A stretch of 64,000 bases of DNA from Durusdinium trenchii. Lineage: Eukaryota > Sar > Dinophyceae > Suessiales > Symbiodiniaceae. Below the pieces are notes generated by a model that worked only from the letters and a program-made list of their open reading frames with translations, was not told where the DNA came from and made no database searches. Position numbers and translations under genes: made by a program. This document shows positions 31,427-41,034 of this stretch, in pieces (the stretch's first letter is position 1; every line of letters starts with the position of its first letter). The stretch covers positions 1,479,455 through 1,543,454 of the forward strand of contig CAXAMN010025250.1 in assembly GCA_963970005.1 (NCBI GenBank). Reading direction: 5' to 3'.

Positions 31427-31795
31427 ATGGACTCTTTGGGAAAACATGGCTGTGGGCCGTGGGTCAAAACCCAGAGCACCAAACCAGGGAAGGTTGACCT
31501 CCCAAGGTGTTTTTGGGATTGGACCCGTGCACTGCACATCACTGTCCCCAAAAAGAGACACCCACGGCGGGCGCTCAGAATCGCATTTGCGGAGCGACTG
31601 GTGCCCGAAGACCACTCAAGTGTTGGAGGAGAAGATGGAGGCTGGCAGCAGAGAGGTGGGAGTTGGAATTGGAAAGGATCCAGAAGCTCAGCCAATAAAG
31701 CCATGTGCATTCTTTATGCACTTTGGATGCTGGTTGTATATTTCTGGCAAGTCTTGCGAATCGTTTCCAGTATTTTGATGCATTTTGAGGCTTAG
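31427..31795 (+). CDS. hypothetical membrane-anchored ORF (122 aa)
   Basis: ATG at 31427. The middle reads RRALRIAFAERLVPEDHSSV and GGEDGGWQQRGG with strongly G-rich first positions. The C-terminus is a membrane helix, MCILYALWMLVVYFWQVLRI. Two other frames are open in part; this one has the best bias and the longest run. A minus 173-codon frame overlaps. Confidence 0.47.
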   Translation: MDSLGKHGCGPWVKTQSTKPGKVDLPRCFWDWTRALHITVPKKRHPRRALRIAFAERLVPEDHSSVGGEDGGWQQRGGSWNWKGSRSSANKAMCILYALWMLVVYFWQVLRIVSSILMHFEA

Positions 31796-31936
31796 GATTC
31801 AGAACCTGACAGCTCCCCTAACCAAAACGTTGTGACATGCTGCAGCCTGGGTGTCCAGGATGATTCCGTTCACTGAAACTGAGACTATTGTTTTGCAGTG
31901 AACTGATTGCAAGTGCCGTATGTATATTCGTAGAAA

Positions 31937-32347
31937 ATGCGCCCTTGCAAGAAATTTGCTTTGAGCAATAACTTCAGTACACCCGGGAAGAGATCCACAT
32001 GGAACCTGATGGCGACCTGCAAGGAAGACGAACGCTTCCTCCACAAGACCACTTGGTTCACTTTTGTGGCTTGTTCACCAAGGGGAAACCTGCTAACAAC
32101 AAGTGCTTCAGTGAACTTCAGTGCTTGCTTTGCTCGTGGTCCTTTTGAAACACGACACGTTTGGATGCCCAGCTTGGAGGGACGAGGGACGTTTCGGTTC
32201 GTGTGGATGGCTTGGACTCTGATTCGATCTCGTGGATGTGTGTTTCGATTCAGCGAAGCAAGGACGAAGCTCAAGCAGACTCAAGCACTTATAAGGGTCA
32301 CCTATAAGGATCGAGAATATGTTTTTAAGCACCTTCTGATTCCATAG
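31937..32347 (+). CDS. hypothetical ORF, antisense also open
   Basis: 136 codons: FETRHVWMPSLEGRGTFRFV, SEARTKLKQTQALIRVTYKD. The minus frame 31885-32274 (LFPGVLKLLLKANFLQGRIF) is equally plausible. Confidence 0.32.
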   Translation: MRPCKKFALSNNFSTPGKRSTWNLMATCKEDERFLHKTTWFTFVACSPRGNLLTTSASVNFSACFARGPFETRHVWMPSLEGRGTFRFVWMAWTLIRSRGCVFRFSEARTKLKQTQALIRVTYKDREYVFKHLLIP

Positions 32348-32454
32348 ATGGGTCATGATGGGTCATTTCGCTGTCCTCCCGGCTTTGGGAACCCAACAAA
32401 CCACCTAATATTACTAACTCAACCTCACCGTCCGGATGCCGCGTTTCGTTGCAG

Positions 32455-32599
32455 ACCCCGGAGGCCTCCTGGGTGAAGCGCCCCACCGTGAAGGCGGCAC
32501 CGAAGGCTGGTTGGAGCAAAGTCTCACCGCCCAAGCAGGCGCGGCCGAACGCCACGCGCTGGCGAACGTGCGGGTTCCGCGGCGGGGAACCCGTGGAGG
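32455..32599 (+). CDS. internal exon, Lys/Pro/Arg-rich
   Basis: Acceptor TTTCGTTGCAG at 32454, phase 0: TPEASWVKRPTVKAAPKAGW, SKVSPPKQARPNATRWRTCG, FRGGEPVE, donor GTGAGA at 32600. Nearly every third position is G or C. Basic, disordered; could be a nucleic-acid-binding linker. No family recognised. Confidence 0.6.
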
Positions 32600-33312
32600 G
32601 TGAGAGAGTTTGGAAGGATAGGTCTTATGGCCCAAGGGTGAAGGGAGAATGATTGTGTGGACGTTTTCGGTCAAGCAATGAGAAGTAGACAGGCTCAGGG
32701 CTTGCGTCTTGGAGCGAAAACTGTGGAGTGAGAAGCACCTGGCGCCTGGTTTGATGTTTGTGCCGTGGGCTCTACGGTACGACCCTGGGCGGCTGGGGAA
32801 GTGCCGGGCACGACCCTTGGGCAAGCCGACCCAGAAGTGTGCGCTAAGTATGGAATTGTGTGTTGATTTTGATCCCAAAGAAGTGCAATAGTCTCTCTAC
32901 TTAGCACACTGCATCATACTCTTTGCAAAGTAAAGTCAACTCAGAATGAATGTGCAGCCTTGAATGAGTAGAGACGAAGGCTCTGGAAGTTGAACTTGCA
33001 GGGAAAGTTGCTGCGAAACCGGTGTGCGTTCCGGCTCCTGACCAAAAACCAGAAACCACTGTCACATATACGCATCAACCATGGAAACTGCATGGCATTC
33101 CAGACCATTCATTTCTTTCTTTCTTGAAGAACATCATCTCCAGATTCGTCACCAACTATACTTTAAATTACTTCATAGATCTTCCAACTATACACAATTG
33201 CCTTATTTAGGCTGGCTCTTTGGATGAAAAGGCATCAAGTGGTTGCACACGATGCGGGATCAGATCCACTGCTCCACCGAGATGTGCTCCCCTGCTCCAC
33301 CGAGATCTCCAG

Positions 33313-33486
33313 GAGAAGGTCTCCGGTGCCACGGATTTGCGCACGCTGCACCGCGCCTCCTTGGACCGCGAACCCGACGCCGCACTGCGGCGCAAGCCGC
33401 CGGTGCCGCCCGTGCCGGCGGCGCAATCCGCCGGTGCGGGGGGCGGTGCCGGTGTGGCGGCGGCCGGGCCGGAGCAAGCGCAGCAA
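33313..33486 (+). CDS. internal exon, Ala/Pro/Gly-rich
   Basis: Acceptor GAGATCTCCAG at 33312, phase 0, 58 codons: EKVSGATDLRTLHRASLDRE, PDAALRRKPPVPPVPAAQSA, then a Gly/Ala run and PEQAQQ, donor GTGGGA at 33487. Extremely GC-rich third positions. An Arg/Gly frame (33243-33671) is longer but looks like its shadow. Upstream, GCTCCACCGAGAT is duplicated. Confidence 0.58.
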
Positions 33487-33855
33487 GTGGGAAGCGCCTG
33501 AAGGCAGAAAGCCGGCCCTTGCAGGGGAATTTGCGAAGGCTTTTGGAATATTTTGGAATGTTTTGGATCTCATCTGGAAGGACAGGACTTCGAATGACCT
33601 TCGATTCTCCATTTGTTTTGGGTTCATTGAGATGCGGTATATTTGGCCTCGTCACACATGTCGTGAGATGATCATGAAATTTGGCCTGTGGGACTTCCTC
33701 CTTGTGTTTTTCTTTGATCTGCACCTACACTCACTGAAACAATTATGGAAGTGGAATCCTTGGAACAGTTCAGCCTTTGGAAGACCATGTTCCTTTGCAA
33801 GGGGGGTTGGCGCAGCATGGCTCGGCTTCCATGATTAGTCCAGGGATGTTGTGAT

Positions 33856-34104
33856 TTGTTTTTTATTCTCATGTTTTGGTTTGATTGTGATGCAGACTTA
33901 CACCCAAAGGCCATTGCATCCCTTGTATCACGGTGGGTTATTCCTGCAAGGCGAGAAACCATCCAAAAACTGCCTACCAGGGAACGGATGAAGTCCATTG
34001 TGCCTGGTACTTCAGTCATTCAACATCTTCCAAGTAGAGACACTGCAAATTCAACCACTGACACGCCCTGCGAGTCCCGTCACGGTTGTGATCGTCGCCG
34101 CTAG
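33856..34104 (+). CDS. hypothetical ORF, coding part after 33896
   Basis: After GTGATGCAG (33895) the frame reads ASLVSRWVIPARRETIQKLP, RERMKSIVPGTSVIQHLPSR, DTANSTTDTPCESRHGCDRR to TAG. Polar. The leading MFFILMFW is probably the T-rich acceptor tract translated. Confidence 0.42.
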   Translation: MFFILMFWFDCDADLHPKAIASLVSRWVIPARRETIQKLPTRERMKSIVPGTSVIQHLPSRDTANSTTDTPCESRHGCDRRR

Positions 34105-34304
34105 GGGCGTGGGATGAATCGATTCATCCCATTTGTTGATATAGAACAGGTAGGTAGACCCTCACTCTCCTTGGCGATCACTTACTGCACCCTGCCGGGC
34201 CCTGCTGCTTTCAACCGGACACAAAGCCTGTTCGGGATGCACAACATGTCACATCCGTGAGAAGGATTTGCTTGAAAAGGTGTTCAGATGCGGCTTGATT
34301 TTAG

Positions 34305-34835
34305 TTGTATGCGCTACTTGCCGCGTTCTTGGAGGGAGAAGGCTCTTGTTCATCCAATGGTTCTTTGGTGTATACTCTCCTTGAAACTGTCAATAATAGG
34401 AGAGGAGAGGAGTATGCAATTTGCAGTCCCAAATGCCACGATTGTTGCAATTGCAAAATATACACTTTTCTAAACCATGGGGAAGCAGGCTCTTCAGCTG
34501 TGAAGAAAGACGAACATGAAAGCCATGCAGCATGCACATTATTCTTTGTGCTTTTTGAACGTTACAGAAAACCACGGCTGAAGACCCATGAAGACCCACG
34601 GCCCGGTCTGCTCCGAACATCTTCCCCAGACGGCTTCTTGAGCTGCCACGGTTTACTCCACCCCTTCCTAACCCGTGGCATACCAAGCAGGACTCCTACC
34701 TCGGTGGGTGGGGCCCTGGGGTGTCAAACTGCATCGCCGTCTGAGGATGTTGGAGAGGCTTCACCATTGCACACCACTGGGTCGGTCGACCATTTTGGAT
34801 CTCTTGGACCGATGGAATGTGCGTTTTCTTCGTGA
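34305..34835 (+). CDS. single-exon hypothetical ORF (176 aa)
   Basis: An ATG-started frame of 176 codons, long for this window. It contains a Cys cluster, CSPKCHDCCNCK (residues about 41-52), which could bind metal, then polar sequence SSAVKKDEHESHAACTLFF and a Ser/Gly/Pro-rich tail. No family recognised. A minus frame (34390-34686) overlaps. Confidence 0.48.
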   Translation: MYALLAAFLEGEGSCSSNGSLVYTLLETVNNRRGEEYAICSPKCHDCCNCKIYTFLNHGEAGSSAVKKDEHESHAACTLFFVLFERYRKPRLKTHEDPRPGLLRTSSPDGFLSCHGLLHPFLTRGIPSRTPTSVGGALGCQTASPSEDVGEASPLHTTGSVDHFGSLGPMECAFSS

Positions 34836-34887
34836 CACGTAGCCGGAGGAGAACACAAAGTTAAAGCACTGCCAATCGCACTGCATC

Positions 34888-34995
34888 TAGTAGCGTCCGA
34901 TCGCTCCAAGTAGCGATGCCAGGAGCTACTAGTAGCATCCTTAGCTCCGGTCGTAGTAAGGCCAGGAGCCCCGGTCGTAGCGTCCTTGTTCCGTG
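34888..34995. repeat. 21-mer family array, GGAGC interior
   Basis: TCTAGTAGCGTCCGATCGCT, CCAAGTAGCGATGCCAGGAG, CTACTAGTAGCATCCTTAGC, TCCGGTCGTAGTAAGGCCAG. The same interiors as 27878-27972 and 46062-46150, here in the reverse orientation. Confidence 0.75.
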
Positions 34996-35012
34996 CTTTC
35001 TTGGCTTCGCAG

Positions 35013-35164
35013 CTTTCGCCCTTCACTTGGGGGGCGCGGTCTCCCCGTGGTCTCCGCGTGGTGGACGTACAGACCAGCATGGCTTGCGTCTAGGCCGGGG
35101 AGGGGATCGGAGGGAGTCACCAGCAGGAGATCGCGGTTTGGCACGGTTCTCTGAAGGACTATAG
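35013..35164 (+). CDS. terminal exon, Gly/Arg-rich
   Basis: Acceptor CTTGGCTTCGCAG at 35012 opens with two bases: FALHLGGAVSPWSPRGGRTD, QHGLRLGRGGDRRESPAGDR, GLARFSEGL-TAG. First positions are strongly G-rich, unlike the two competing frames. It sits between two 21-mer arrays. Confidence 0.52.
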
Positions 35165-35184
35165 ATGCAACTGATGCAACACAG

Positions 35185-35310
35185 CTTTAATAGCGATGGC
35201 CCTGGCCTCCACCCTAGTAGCGATGGCCTCCAACCTAGTAGTGATGGCCTCCACACTAGTAGCGATGACCTCAACCCTAGTAGTGATGGCCTTCACCCTA
35301 GTAGCCAGGG
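35185..35310. repeat. 21-mer tandem array
   Basis: Six units of TAGTAGCGATGGCCTCCAAC-C with small changes. The 21-base period is a multiple of three, so frames stay open through it (Ser-Ser-Asp-Gly-Leu-x-Pro repeats). Confidence 0.85.
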
Positions 35311-35351
35311 CCATGATGCAACTGATGTAACAAAGCATATATACGTGCCAG

Positions 35352-35591
35352 TCAATCGTTGTTGGTTTCGATGTGTGATTTCTGGGATTTGTTATTTCCA
35401 CCTTCAGTCTGGTAGAACGACGCACCAGCAACTCCAGTAGGACGGGCAGAGGCACTCGCCATGAAGGTAGATCGCACTGTCGATGACCCAATCTCCAGTT
35501 CATGAGAAGAAGAGCTGTTTGTGACCTCTGACTTGGTTTTCGTCAGACATGGGCCTGCATGGGTCTCGAATCGAAAGGACAGCGACAGCAT
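35352..35591 (-). CDS. hypothetical ORF (79 aa)
   Basis: ATG at 35591: MLSLSFRFETHAGPCLTKTK, SEVTNSSSSHELEIGSSTVR, ARPTGVAGASFYQTEGGNNK to TGA. Ser/Thr-rich with good codon bias. It could be a first exon, since it begins with ATG. Unknown function. Confidence 0.48.
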   Translation of the reverse strand: MLSLSFRFETHAGPCLTKTKSEVTNSSSSHELEIGSSTVRSTFMASASARPTGVAGASFYQTEGGNNKSQKSHIETNND

Positions 35592-35732
35592 GAATCAGAT
35601 GCTCGCAGGATGTTCCAAGCGTTCAGCTGAGCCGACTTCGAAAGAACAACCTCGATGACCCTCACCATTCGGGTGGCCTTAGAGCCCAAAATGATTGGGC
35701 ACCTGTGCACTTTCGGCATGGTGTGGACTGGT

Positions 35733-35751
35733 GTGTGTGTGTGTGTGTGTC
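35733..35751. repeat. GT microsatellite
   Basis: (GT)9 in the 35.7 kb spacer; shorter ones at 36149-36163 and 42166-42183. Confidence 0.85.
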
Positions 35752-35817
35752 AGAGCGGAGGACCAGGTAGAGAAACCTGATTTTCTCATGAGGCTTCTTG
35801 AGTTCAACCCAGATAGA

Positions 35818-36257
35818 CCTGTGAGGTAGCTGATCTTGCACCAGAAGCTCTGAAAGCTTGGAGGGTTGGCAGCGCAGCTCGCCAGATCAGCCCCACTCCT
35901 CCGTGCCATCCACGCGATGCACGCAAGCAGCTCCAGCTTCCCCTCGGTCCGGCCACCCAGATGGCAGGTGACCCTTGGCCAGGTGCTTTGGGTCTTCAGA
36001 TGGTTTTGGGCCTTGAGGCTACAGTAGGTGTCACTTCCCTGTTAGGCCGGCTTGAAGAAAGACACCCAAGGCTAACATTTGTGGTACCAAATGGCTTGAA
36101 TGTTGGAGTGTGCATTTATGGTGGGGTTCTTGCGAAGCGATATTTGTGTTTGTGTGTGTGTGATTCAGCGGTGCCCATGTTGCCTGTTTTGGGATTCGTC
36201 CAAAGGGTTCAGTTGTTGGTTTTGCAATGCTTTGCACTTATGACATTCTGGCACTGA
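35818..36257 (+). CDS. long exon-like ORF without early ATG
   Basis: From after TAG at 35815 the frame stays open 145 codons: EVADLAPEALKAWRVGSAAR, TQMAGDPWPGALGLQMVLGL, EATVGVTSLLGRLEERHPRL, TFVVPNGLNVGVCIYGGVLA. Strong G-first bias. The tail after a GT run may be intronic. The alternating hydrophobic pattern suggests a folded domain; no family recognised. The first ATG in frame is at 35961. Confidence 0.52.
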
Positions 36258-36461
36258 TATGTGTTGCTTGTTGATCAAAACTGTTTGCTTATTATGTCAA
36301 TGTTGTGTGCATAGAATGTATGAAGTCCTTGCATCAATGGGAAAGGTGTCTTCTTTCTCCTTTCCTGTTCACTTGACCATGACCACCCTATGTTCAATTC
36401 CCCCCACCACCTTGCCGCATCCTTTCGCATATTTGGAGTAAAACATCAGCAACTCACATCC

Positions 36462-36560
36462 TAGTAGCTTCCTGCTACTAGTAGAAATGCTAGCAGCTAC
36501 TAGGAGCTTCTTGTTCCTAGTAGCGATGCCCTTTGTTCCTAGTAGGTCCTAGTAGCTTTT
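36462..36560. repeat. 21-mer family array
   Basis: CCTAGTAGCTTCCTGCTACTAGTAG, then AAATGCTAGCAGCTACTAGG, AGCTTCTTGTTCCTAGTAGC, GATGCCCTTTGTTCCTAGTA. Confidence 0.72.
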
Positions 36561-36821
36561 GAAGAAACGTTGGATAAATTCACCCGAAAATGGTCTTCGC
36601 TTCCCACCGTGCTTCGTCGATCCGTTTGGGGGGTAGAACATGAGCCTGGCGCGGGTGAAGAGGCACGGTGAAAAGCATGGGAGCCGTGCCTGGCATGGCT
36701 GTGCGGGGTAGACCGAGCACTCGTTGACCGCTTTTAGGAATCGAAGATGGACCTGGAACTGTGGGTCCGCTGTATGCCCAGACCATCTATGTATGGCACA
36801 GGTTCGTGACAGGTAAATCAT
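36549..36821 (-). CDS. hypothetical ORF (90 aa)
   Basis: Reads DPQFQVHLRFLKAVNECSVY, ARLPCFSPCLFTRARLMFYP, STKHGGKRRPFSGEFIQRFF to a stop inside the adjacent 21-mer array. Basic and Cys-containing. Plus strand is broken by stops here. Confidence 0.42.
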   Translation of the reverse strand: MIYLSRTCAIHRWSGHTADPQFQVHLRFLKAVNECSVYPAQPCQARLPCFSPCLFTRARLMFYPPNGSTKHGGKRRPFSGEFIQRFFKSY

Positions 36822-37227
36822 ATAAACTCTTCCAGTGGCATGGATGGTCTGGTATGAACCACCTCAGGGTGATCGATGTGGCTCAAAACATGACGTGCAG
36901 CCGCCCTGACAAGTTATCATGTTGTCCATTTTCTCCGGGTGTTTTGCGAGACATCCAGGGGCGCCCCAGTTTCGAGCTATAGCCATTTACATCCATTTGG
37001 GGTCATAAATGGTGTATACACTCCTTGAAATAAGCATGGAAGTGGAGGGACAACAACCTTTTTGGTGCTTGGTGTTTGGTATTTACATCCCTTCGGGGCC
37101 ATGCCATCCATGCACCCATGATTCCAGGGAGTGTACATAGGGGACTGGGCTCCATACACGGAACCACCCAGACTGACTGGGAATAGAACTGGGATGACTG
37201 CCCATGAATAGGATAGAACTAAGATAG

Positions 37228-37326
37228 CGTCGCTACTAGTAACAAGGGCATCGCTACTCGTAACAGTAACAAGGGCATTACTACTAGTAGCAAGAAGCTT
37301 AGACCAGTAACAAGGGCATCGCTATG
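37228..37326. repeat. 21-mer family array, TAACAAGGG interior
   Basis: GCTACTAGTAACAAGGGCAT-C repeated with a CTACTAGTAGCAAGAAGC unit between. The cleanest example of the second subtype. Confidence 0.82.
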
Positions 37327-37328
37327 CT

Positions 37329-37784
37329 TTGCCCATGAATCCCTTCACCGAGGCGGTCTCCTCTGTCCTTTGGACGGACGCTCGACCTCCCACGGTGGGG
37401 CAGCGACGGAGCTCCCTGCAGCTTGGGCCGGAAGCTGGCCGAGCTCGGTGGGTGGGAATGAACCTATATAAGAATATAGGCTTCAGTCCCCACCTCCAAG
37501 TATGGGCTTCAGTCCCATTTGCGGAGGGAGACCCCTTTTTCACCGAACAGTGTGGTTACACTAGGGATTCTTACCGTAAGGCAAGGGTTAAGGCCCTGGT
37601 GTTGATCGGGTGGTGCTCATCGGAGCATTTGGCTAAGTTGCCGCTATTTACGTGCTATACATTGCCGATTCATGCCTTTGGAGATCTTCGAAGTGCATTT
37701 GGATTGCGCGGGCTCGCAGACTCAGCGAGCATGGAAGATGCCGCCTCGTGCAATTGCTGGAGCCTGTCGACGTTCCTTTGGTGA
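37329..37784 (+). CDS. hypothetical ORF (151 aa)
   Basis: A 151-codon frame, first Met at 37329: AVSSVLWTDARPPTVGQRRS, LQVWASVPFAEGDPFFTEQC, KARVKALVLIGWCSSEHLAK, HAFGDLRSAFGLRGLADSAS. It starts three bases after a 21-mer array. GGCTTCAGTCCC is duplicated inside (37469, 37507). Downstream frames (LVQLLEPVDVPLVNGKPAEF and then 37785) suggest a frame shift or splicing near 37740. Confidence 0.48.
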   Translation: MPMNPFTEAVSSVLWTDARPPTVGQRRSSLQLGPEAGRARWVGMNLYKNIGFSPHLQVWASVPFAEGDPFFTEQCGYTRDSYRKARVKALVLIGWCSSEHLAKLPLFTCYTLPIHAFGDLRSAFGLRGLADSASMEDAASCNCWSLSTFLW

Positions 37785-37967
37785 ATGGCAAGCCTGCTGA
37801 ATTTGAAAGGGCTTCGCCCAAAAGTTATGCAGGCCTTGCTGGTGTGGGTGGCTCATCGGGATGATGCTGACCAGAAGGAGTTGCAGCAGAGCAAAGCCGT
37901 TCTCCTCAGCATTGCGAGTTCATCAAGTGTGATTCTTTCGGTGCCGCGGTGCCAGATACTTCCATAG
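37785..37967 (+). CDS. hypothetical ORF (60 aa), helical
   Basis: MASLLNLKGLRPKVMQALLV then WVAHRDDADQKELQQSKAVL to TAG. Strongly helical. It overlaps a second open frame, so could be the continuation of 37329-37784 in another frame. Confidence 0.4.
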   Translation: MASLLNLKGLRPKVMQALLVWVAHRDDADQKELQQSKAVLLSIASSSSVILSVPRCQILP

Positions 37968-38109
37968 TGTCAACAGTCGTAGAAGGGCCGGACGTCGCCG
38001 AGACCGCGACACCTGGCCGCTCAAATCTGCCAGGACGTGTTTGAGAAGGCGATGTTTGATCGACGTTCAGCGTGGAGGGCGAAGGTGCGGTGCAGTGCTG
38101 AATTCTGAC

Positions 38110-38400
38110 GCAAGCGAGAGGCCTTCGGATCTTTAGACCTCTAGATATCTCTAGACCTCTCAGGCCTTGTAGGCCTCTAGACCTAGAGCTTTGGAGATCT
38201 CTGATGTTCTTGGTGGCCTCTCGGACATTTAGATTGAACTCTAGACTTCTAGATGTCTCTGAACCTCAGAGCCTCTACATCTCAAGACCTCATCTCTAGA
38301 ACTCTACCTCGGCCGTTACACCTTTCTAGACCTCTCTAGTCTCTAGATCTCTGGATCGAAGAACCTTTACAAGTCTCTGGATCTCAAAACCTCTAGCTTT
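38110..38400. repeat. CTCTAGA/AGATCTCT low-complexity tract
   Basis: Dozens of CTAGACCTCT, CTCTAGAT and AGATCTCTGG variants without fixed period. A second block lies at 39080-39260. Confidence 0.7.
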
Positions 38401-38689
38401 AAGAGATGCAGCCCTGGGAATTGTTGAAGGGGTGTTGGATATAGTAGAATATATTTGGGTTAGCAATCTGCATTTGCAACGTTGGGTGGCACGAGTTTTG
38501 ACTTAGCAATGAGCAATCTGTATTAGCTTTCAGGAAAAGGAGAGTTGAGTAGAGTAGAGGAGAGGAGAGAAGAAGACAAAGAAGAGGGGAGAAAAGACGA
38601 GAAGACAACGGGAGAGAGGAGAGGGTTGCTAAAGCTTTGCTCATCAGATTTGCCAACCTGGAAGTTGATCAGCAAACGCATAGCAAATT

Positions 38690-38985
38690 TTGACAACCCT
38701 CTCGAGGAATCTGAAGTCGACTGTCAAAAACTGTGAGAGGTTTGCTGCGAAAGGGTTGCTAAAATCTGCTATTGTTTGCCAATCGAATTCCAGTTTTGCA
38801 AATCTGGTTGGCAATAAATAGCAACCCTCGCACAGATTTTGACAGTCCAATTGAGATTCCTCGAGAGGGTTACTATTTTTCTTAATCAAAGTCTGTTTGA
38901 CTAGCAAAAAACAACCCCTCTCACAGTTGTTGACAGTCCACTTCACTTCAGATTCATCGAGAAGGTTGCTATTAGTTGTTGCTAA
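38690..38985. repeat. triple snap-back repeat
   Basis: A roughly 65-base unit (ACCCTCTCGAGGAATCTGAA ... GACTGTCAAAAACTGTGAGA) at 38694-38760 recurs inverted at 38818-38872 and inverted again at 38903-38975. One plus and two minus copies allow alternative hairpins. Confidence 0.68.
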
Positions 38986-39079
38986 CACATTTTTGTGAAC
39001 CTAGCCGCTACTAAATCAGGTTACAACTATAGACTCGACTAAATCTTACTAAATCCGCATTCTTGGCTCCCACACATTC

Positions 39080-39260
39080 CCTGACATTACAACTCTTAAC
39101 TCTAGCCCTAGATCTCTAGACCTCTCAATCCCTAGACCATGAAACCTCTAAGTTTCTTGGGTTCTGGATGTCCAATGTAGAGATCTTGATATCTCTCCAT
39201 CCCAAGACCTCTCTAGGCCTGTCCGGATCTTCGGAGCTCCGATCTCCGGATCTCTAAATC
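39080..39260. repeat. second CTCTAGA low-complexity tract
   Basis: CTCTAGACCTCT-like and GATCTTGATATCTCTCC words as at 38110-38400. Confidence 0.55.
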
Positions 39261-39261
39261 A

Positions 39262-39345
39262 GCTACTAGAAACAAGTGCCACGCTACTAGGAACAAGTGC
39301 CTTACTACTAGGAGCAAGAAGCTAGTAACAAGAAGCGTCAAGAAG
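39262..39345. repeat. 21-mer family array
   Basis: GCTACTAGAAACAAGTGCCA, GCTACTAGGAACAAGTGCCT, TACTACTAGGAGCAAGAAGC. Confidence 0.75.
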
Positions 39346-39588
39346 GAAGACCCAGGTTCCCAAGGATCTGGACGTCGTGTCATTTTTCATGGGGAGAAAC
39401 CGTTGACTCATTGAACTCTTGTTCAGAGTCATCTCTAGACCTTCGGCTTCTACACCGTCGCTCCTGTTGCTTTTGGCAGGCCCTTTTGTGCCCACGAACC
39501 ACCCATGGTTTAGCTTTTGTCCGGGAATGTGCTTCCCCGGTGACCCGAATAAACATGTTTCAGGGTATCCACGAGTAGTTGGGGGCAC
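39322..39588 (-). CDS. hypothetical ORF (88 aa)
   Basis: ATG at 39588: MPPTTRGYPETCLFGSPGKH, IPGQKLNHGWFVGTKGPAKS, VEAEGLEMTLNKSSMSQRFL. Its last codons run into the 21-mer array. A plus frame (39419-39655) is also open. Plus 39615-39854 is a further weak frame. Confidence 0.38.
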   Translation of the reverse strand: MPPTTRGYPETCLFGSPGKHIPGQKLNHGWFVGTKGPAKSNRSDGVEAEGLEMTLNKSSMSQRFLPMKNDTTSRSLGTWVFLLDASCY

Positions 39589-40002
39589 AAGTGTTGGACT
39601 GAACCCTGTCAGACATGTCAGACTTTGTCAGGGGTCTTTGGTGGCACCTGTTTGAAATCTATGGCTGGTACATCAAGGGTCCCATGTGCAACTCGACAGA
39701 GCTCTGTTTTTATTCGACGTCGTCTTCTACGGTGACCTGTTCCACTTCCAGTTTTGTTGGACAAAAAGGCAAATTCCTTTTGAACCCAGACAGAGTTCAT
39801 AGACCTCCTAAGTATTCATGTGGGGTCAGAACCTCATCCCCCTCGTTTGACTGAGGACCAACAGCGCTAAACCGGCTACACTCCGCACACTCAGACCGGC
39901 CACAGCGCGTGGAGCGGTGGGAACTACGGCCCTCCTTGTAGGTGAGCAGCACTGAGGAGGGATGTTGGCGTGGATCACATCGCCCCCTTCAGAGTACTCA
40001 TC

Positions 40003-40031
40003 ACACTCCTCCTCCTCCTCCTCCTCCTCCT
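40003..40031. repeat. TCC microsatellite
   Basis: (CTC)9 tract upstream of the small exon at 40081. Confidence 0.85.
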
Positions 40032-40080
40032 AGCAGCAGCATCATCATCATAGTTGGTCCCCTGCTTACTTACTCTGCAG

Positions 40081-40208
40081 GTTTTGCGCCAGCCATTGGC
40101 GGTGGTGAAGCAATCCAACAAGGTATCATGTGTTTTAAAGGTGGGAAACAGCCCCTCAAACAAAAACATATTGTGTGTGTTCTTTTTCAGGTTCTTGAGT
40201 CAACCTGA
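40081..40208 (+). CDS. micro-exon and terminal codons
   Basis: Acceptor TTACTCTGCAG (40080) and donor AAG|GTATCA bound a 42-base exon, VLRQPLAVVKQSNK. The acceptor TTCTTTTTCAG (40190) continues in phase 0 as VLEST-TGA. The intron (68 bases) is textbook. A different frame (GFAPAIGGGEAIQQ, then FLSQPDHTLTSAAVEE) is open but phase-incompatible. Confidence 0.42.
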
Positions 40209-40949
40209 TCACACACTCACAAGTGCAGCCGTTGAAGAAATACATGCCGTTACATGCCCTCAATCATTTCGTAAAAGTCCTCAAAGAGGTGGACATGGAA
40301 GGGCATCCTTGTGACCCCAAAACTCGTTGGTCAGGAGACAACTTGGTGTTTGTTGAATCTAAGTGTGGGGGGGGGTCATGAGCTTTGGGGGCAGACTCCT
40401 TTAGTTTGTCTGGAAGAAACAACGTGTCTGATTTGCTTTTTGAAAACCAGCAGCAAAATTATGCGGGAACTCCAGCGTTTCTAGCGTTGACAGTTGACAT
40501 AACGTGCCACAGTTCCCCAACCACCGATGCATGAAATAGAATCAAACCATGGTAGTGACATTTGGTGTGTTCAAATGGGTTTGGTGTGTTTAAATGTTTG
40601 TCAGTGAATCTGATGTGTTTGGATGGTCATGTTTTTTTCTTCAGATTGAGATATCTCCAGAAGCCACACGGTCATGTTGTTGATAGGTTGGCGGACAGCT
40701 GTATAGGTACACACTGGTTCACAGATTATCATAGGATGTACAACCTGAAACAAATATTCCAGGATGTGTCCTCAAACATATGATTACCAGGACCTATGTT
40801 CTGGGAAAACCACCAATCACAGTAATTTCAAACCCAGGACTAGACCCCCAAGACTGAAGGAAGAACTGCTGGCCTGAAACACAGCCAAAAAACACGGCAT
40901 AAATGTACTATGACTATATATGATCAAAACAACTACATAGGGTCTAAAG

Positions 40950-41001
40950 AACTATATACATATATTTATTTATGTATATATATAATATACATATATATAT
41001 G
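40950..41001. repeat. AT microsatellite
   Basis: TATATACATATATTTATTTA and following TATA runs. Confidence 0.75.
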
Positions 41002-41034
41002 GATCCATTTGAGCTTCTCAACTCCACCTTGCAG

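Noticed and set aside
33224..33838. 204-codon and 142-codon Arg/Gly/Pro-rich ORFs
   Set aside because: They are alternative frames of the GC-rich exon 33313-33486, whose own frame has better composition and both splice sites.
35185..35310. CRISPR array
   Set aside because: The 21-base units are contiguous tandem repeats without spacers, in a eukaryotic context.
35700..35910. Minus ORF 35679-35909 as a gene
   Set aside because: Its 3' part is a translated GT microsatellite, and the plus frame 35818-36257 explains the rest better.
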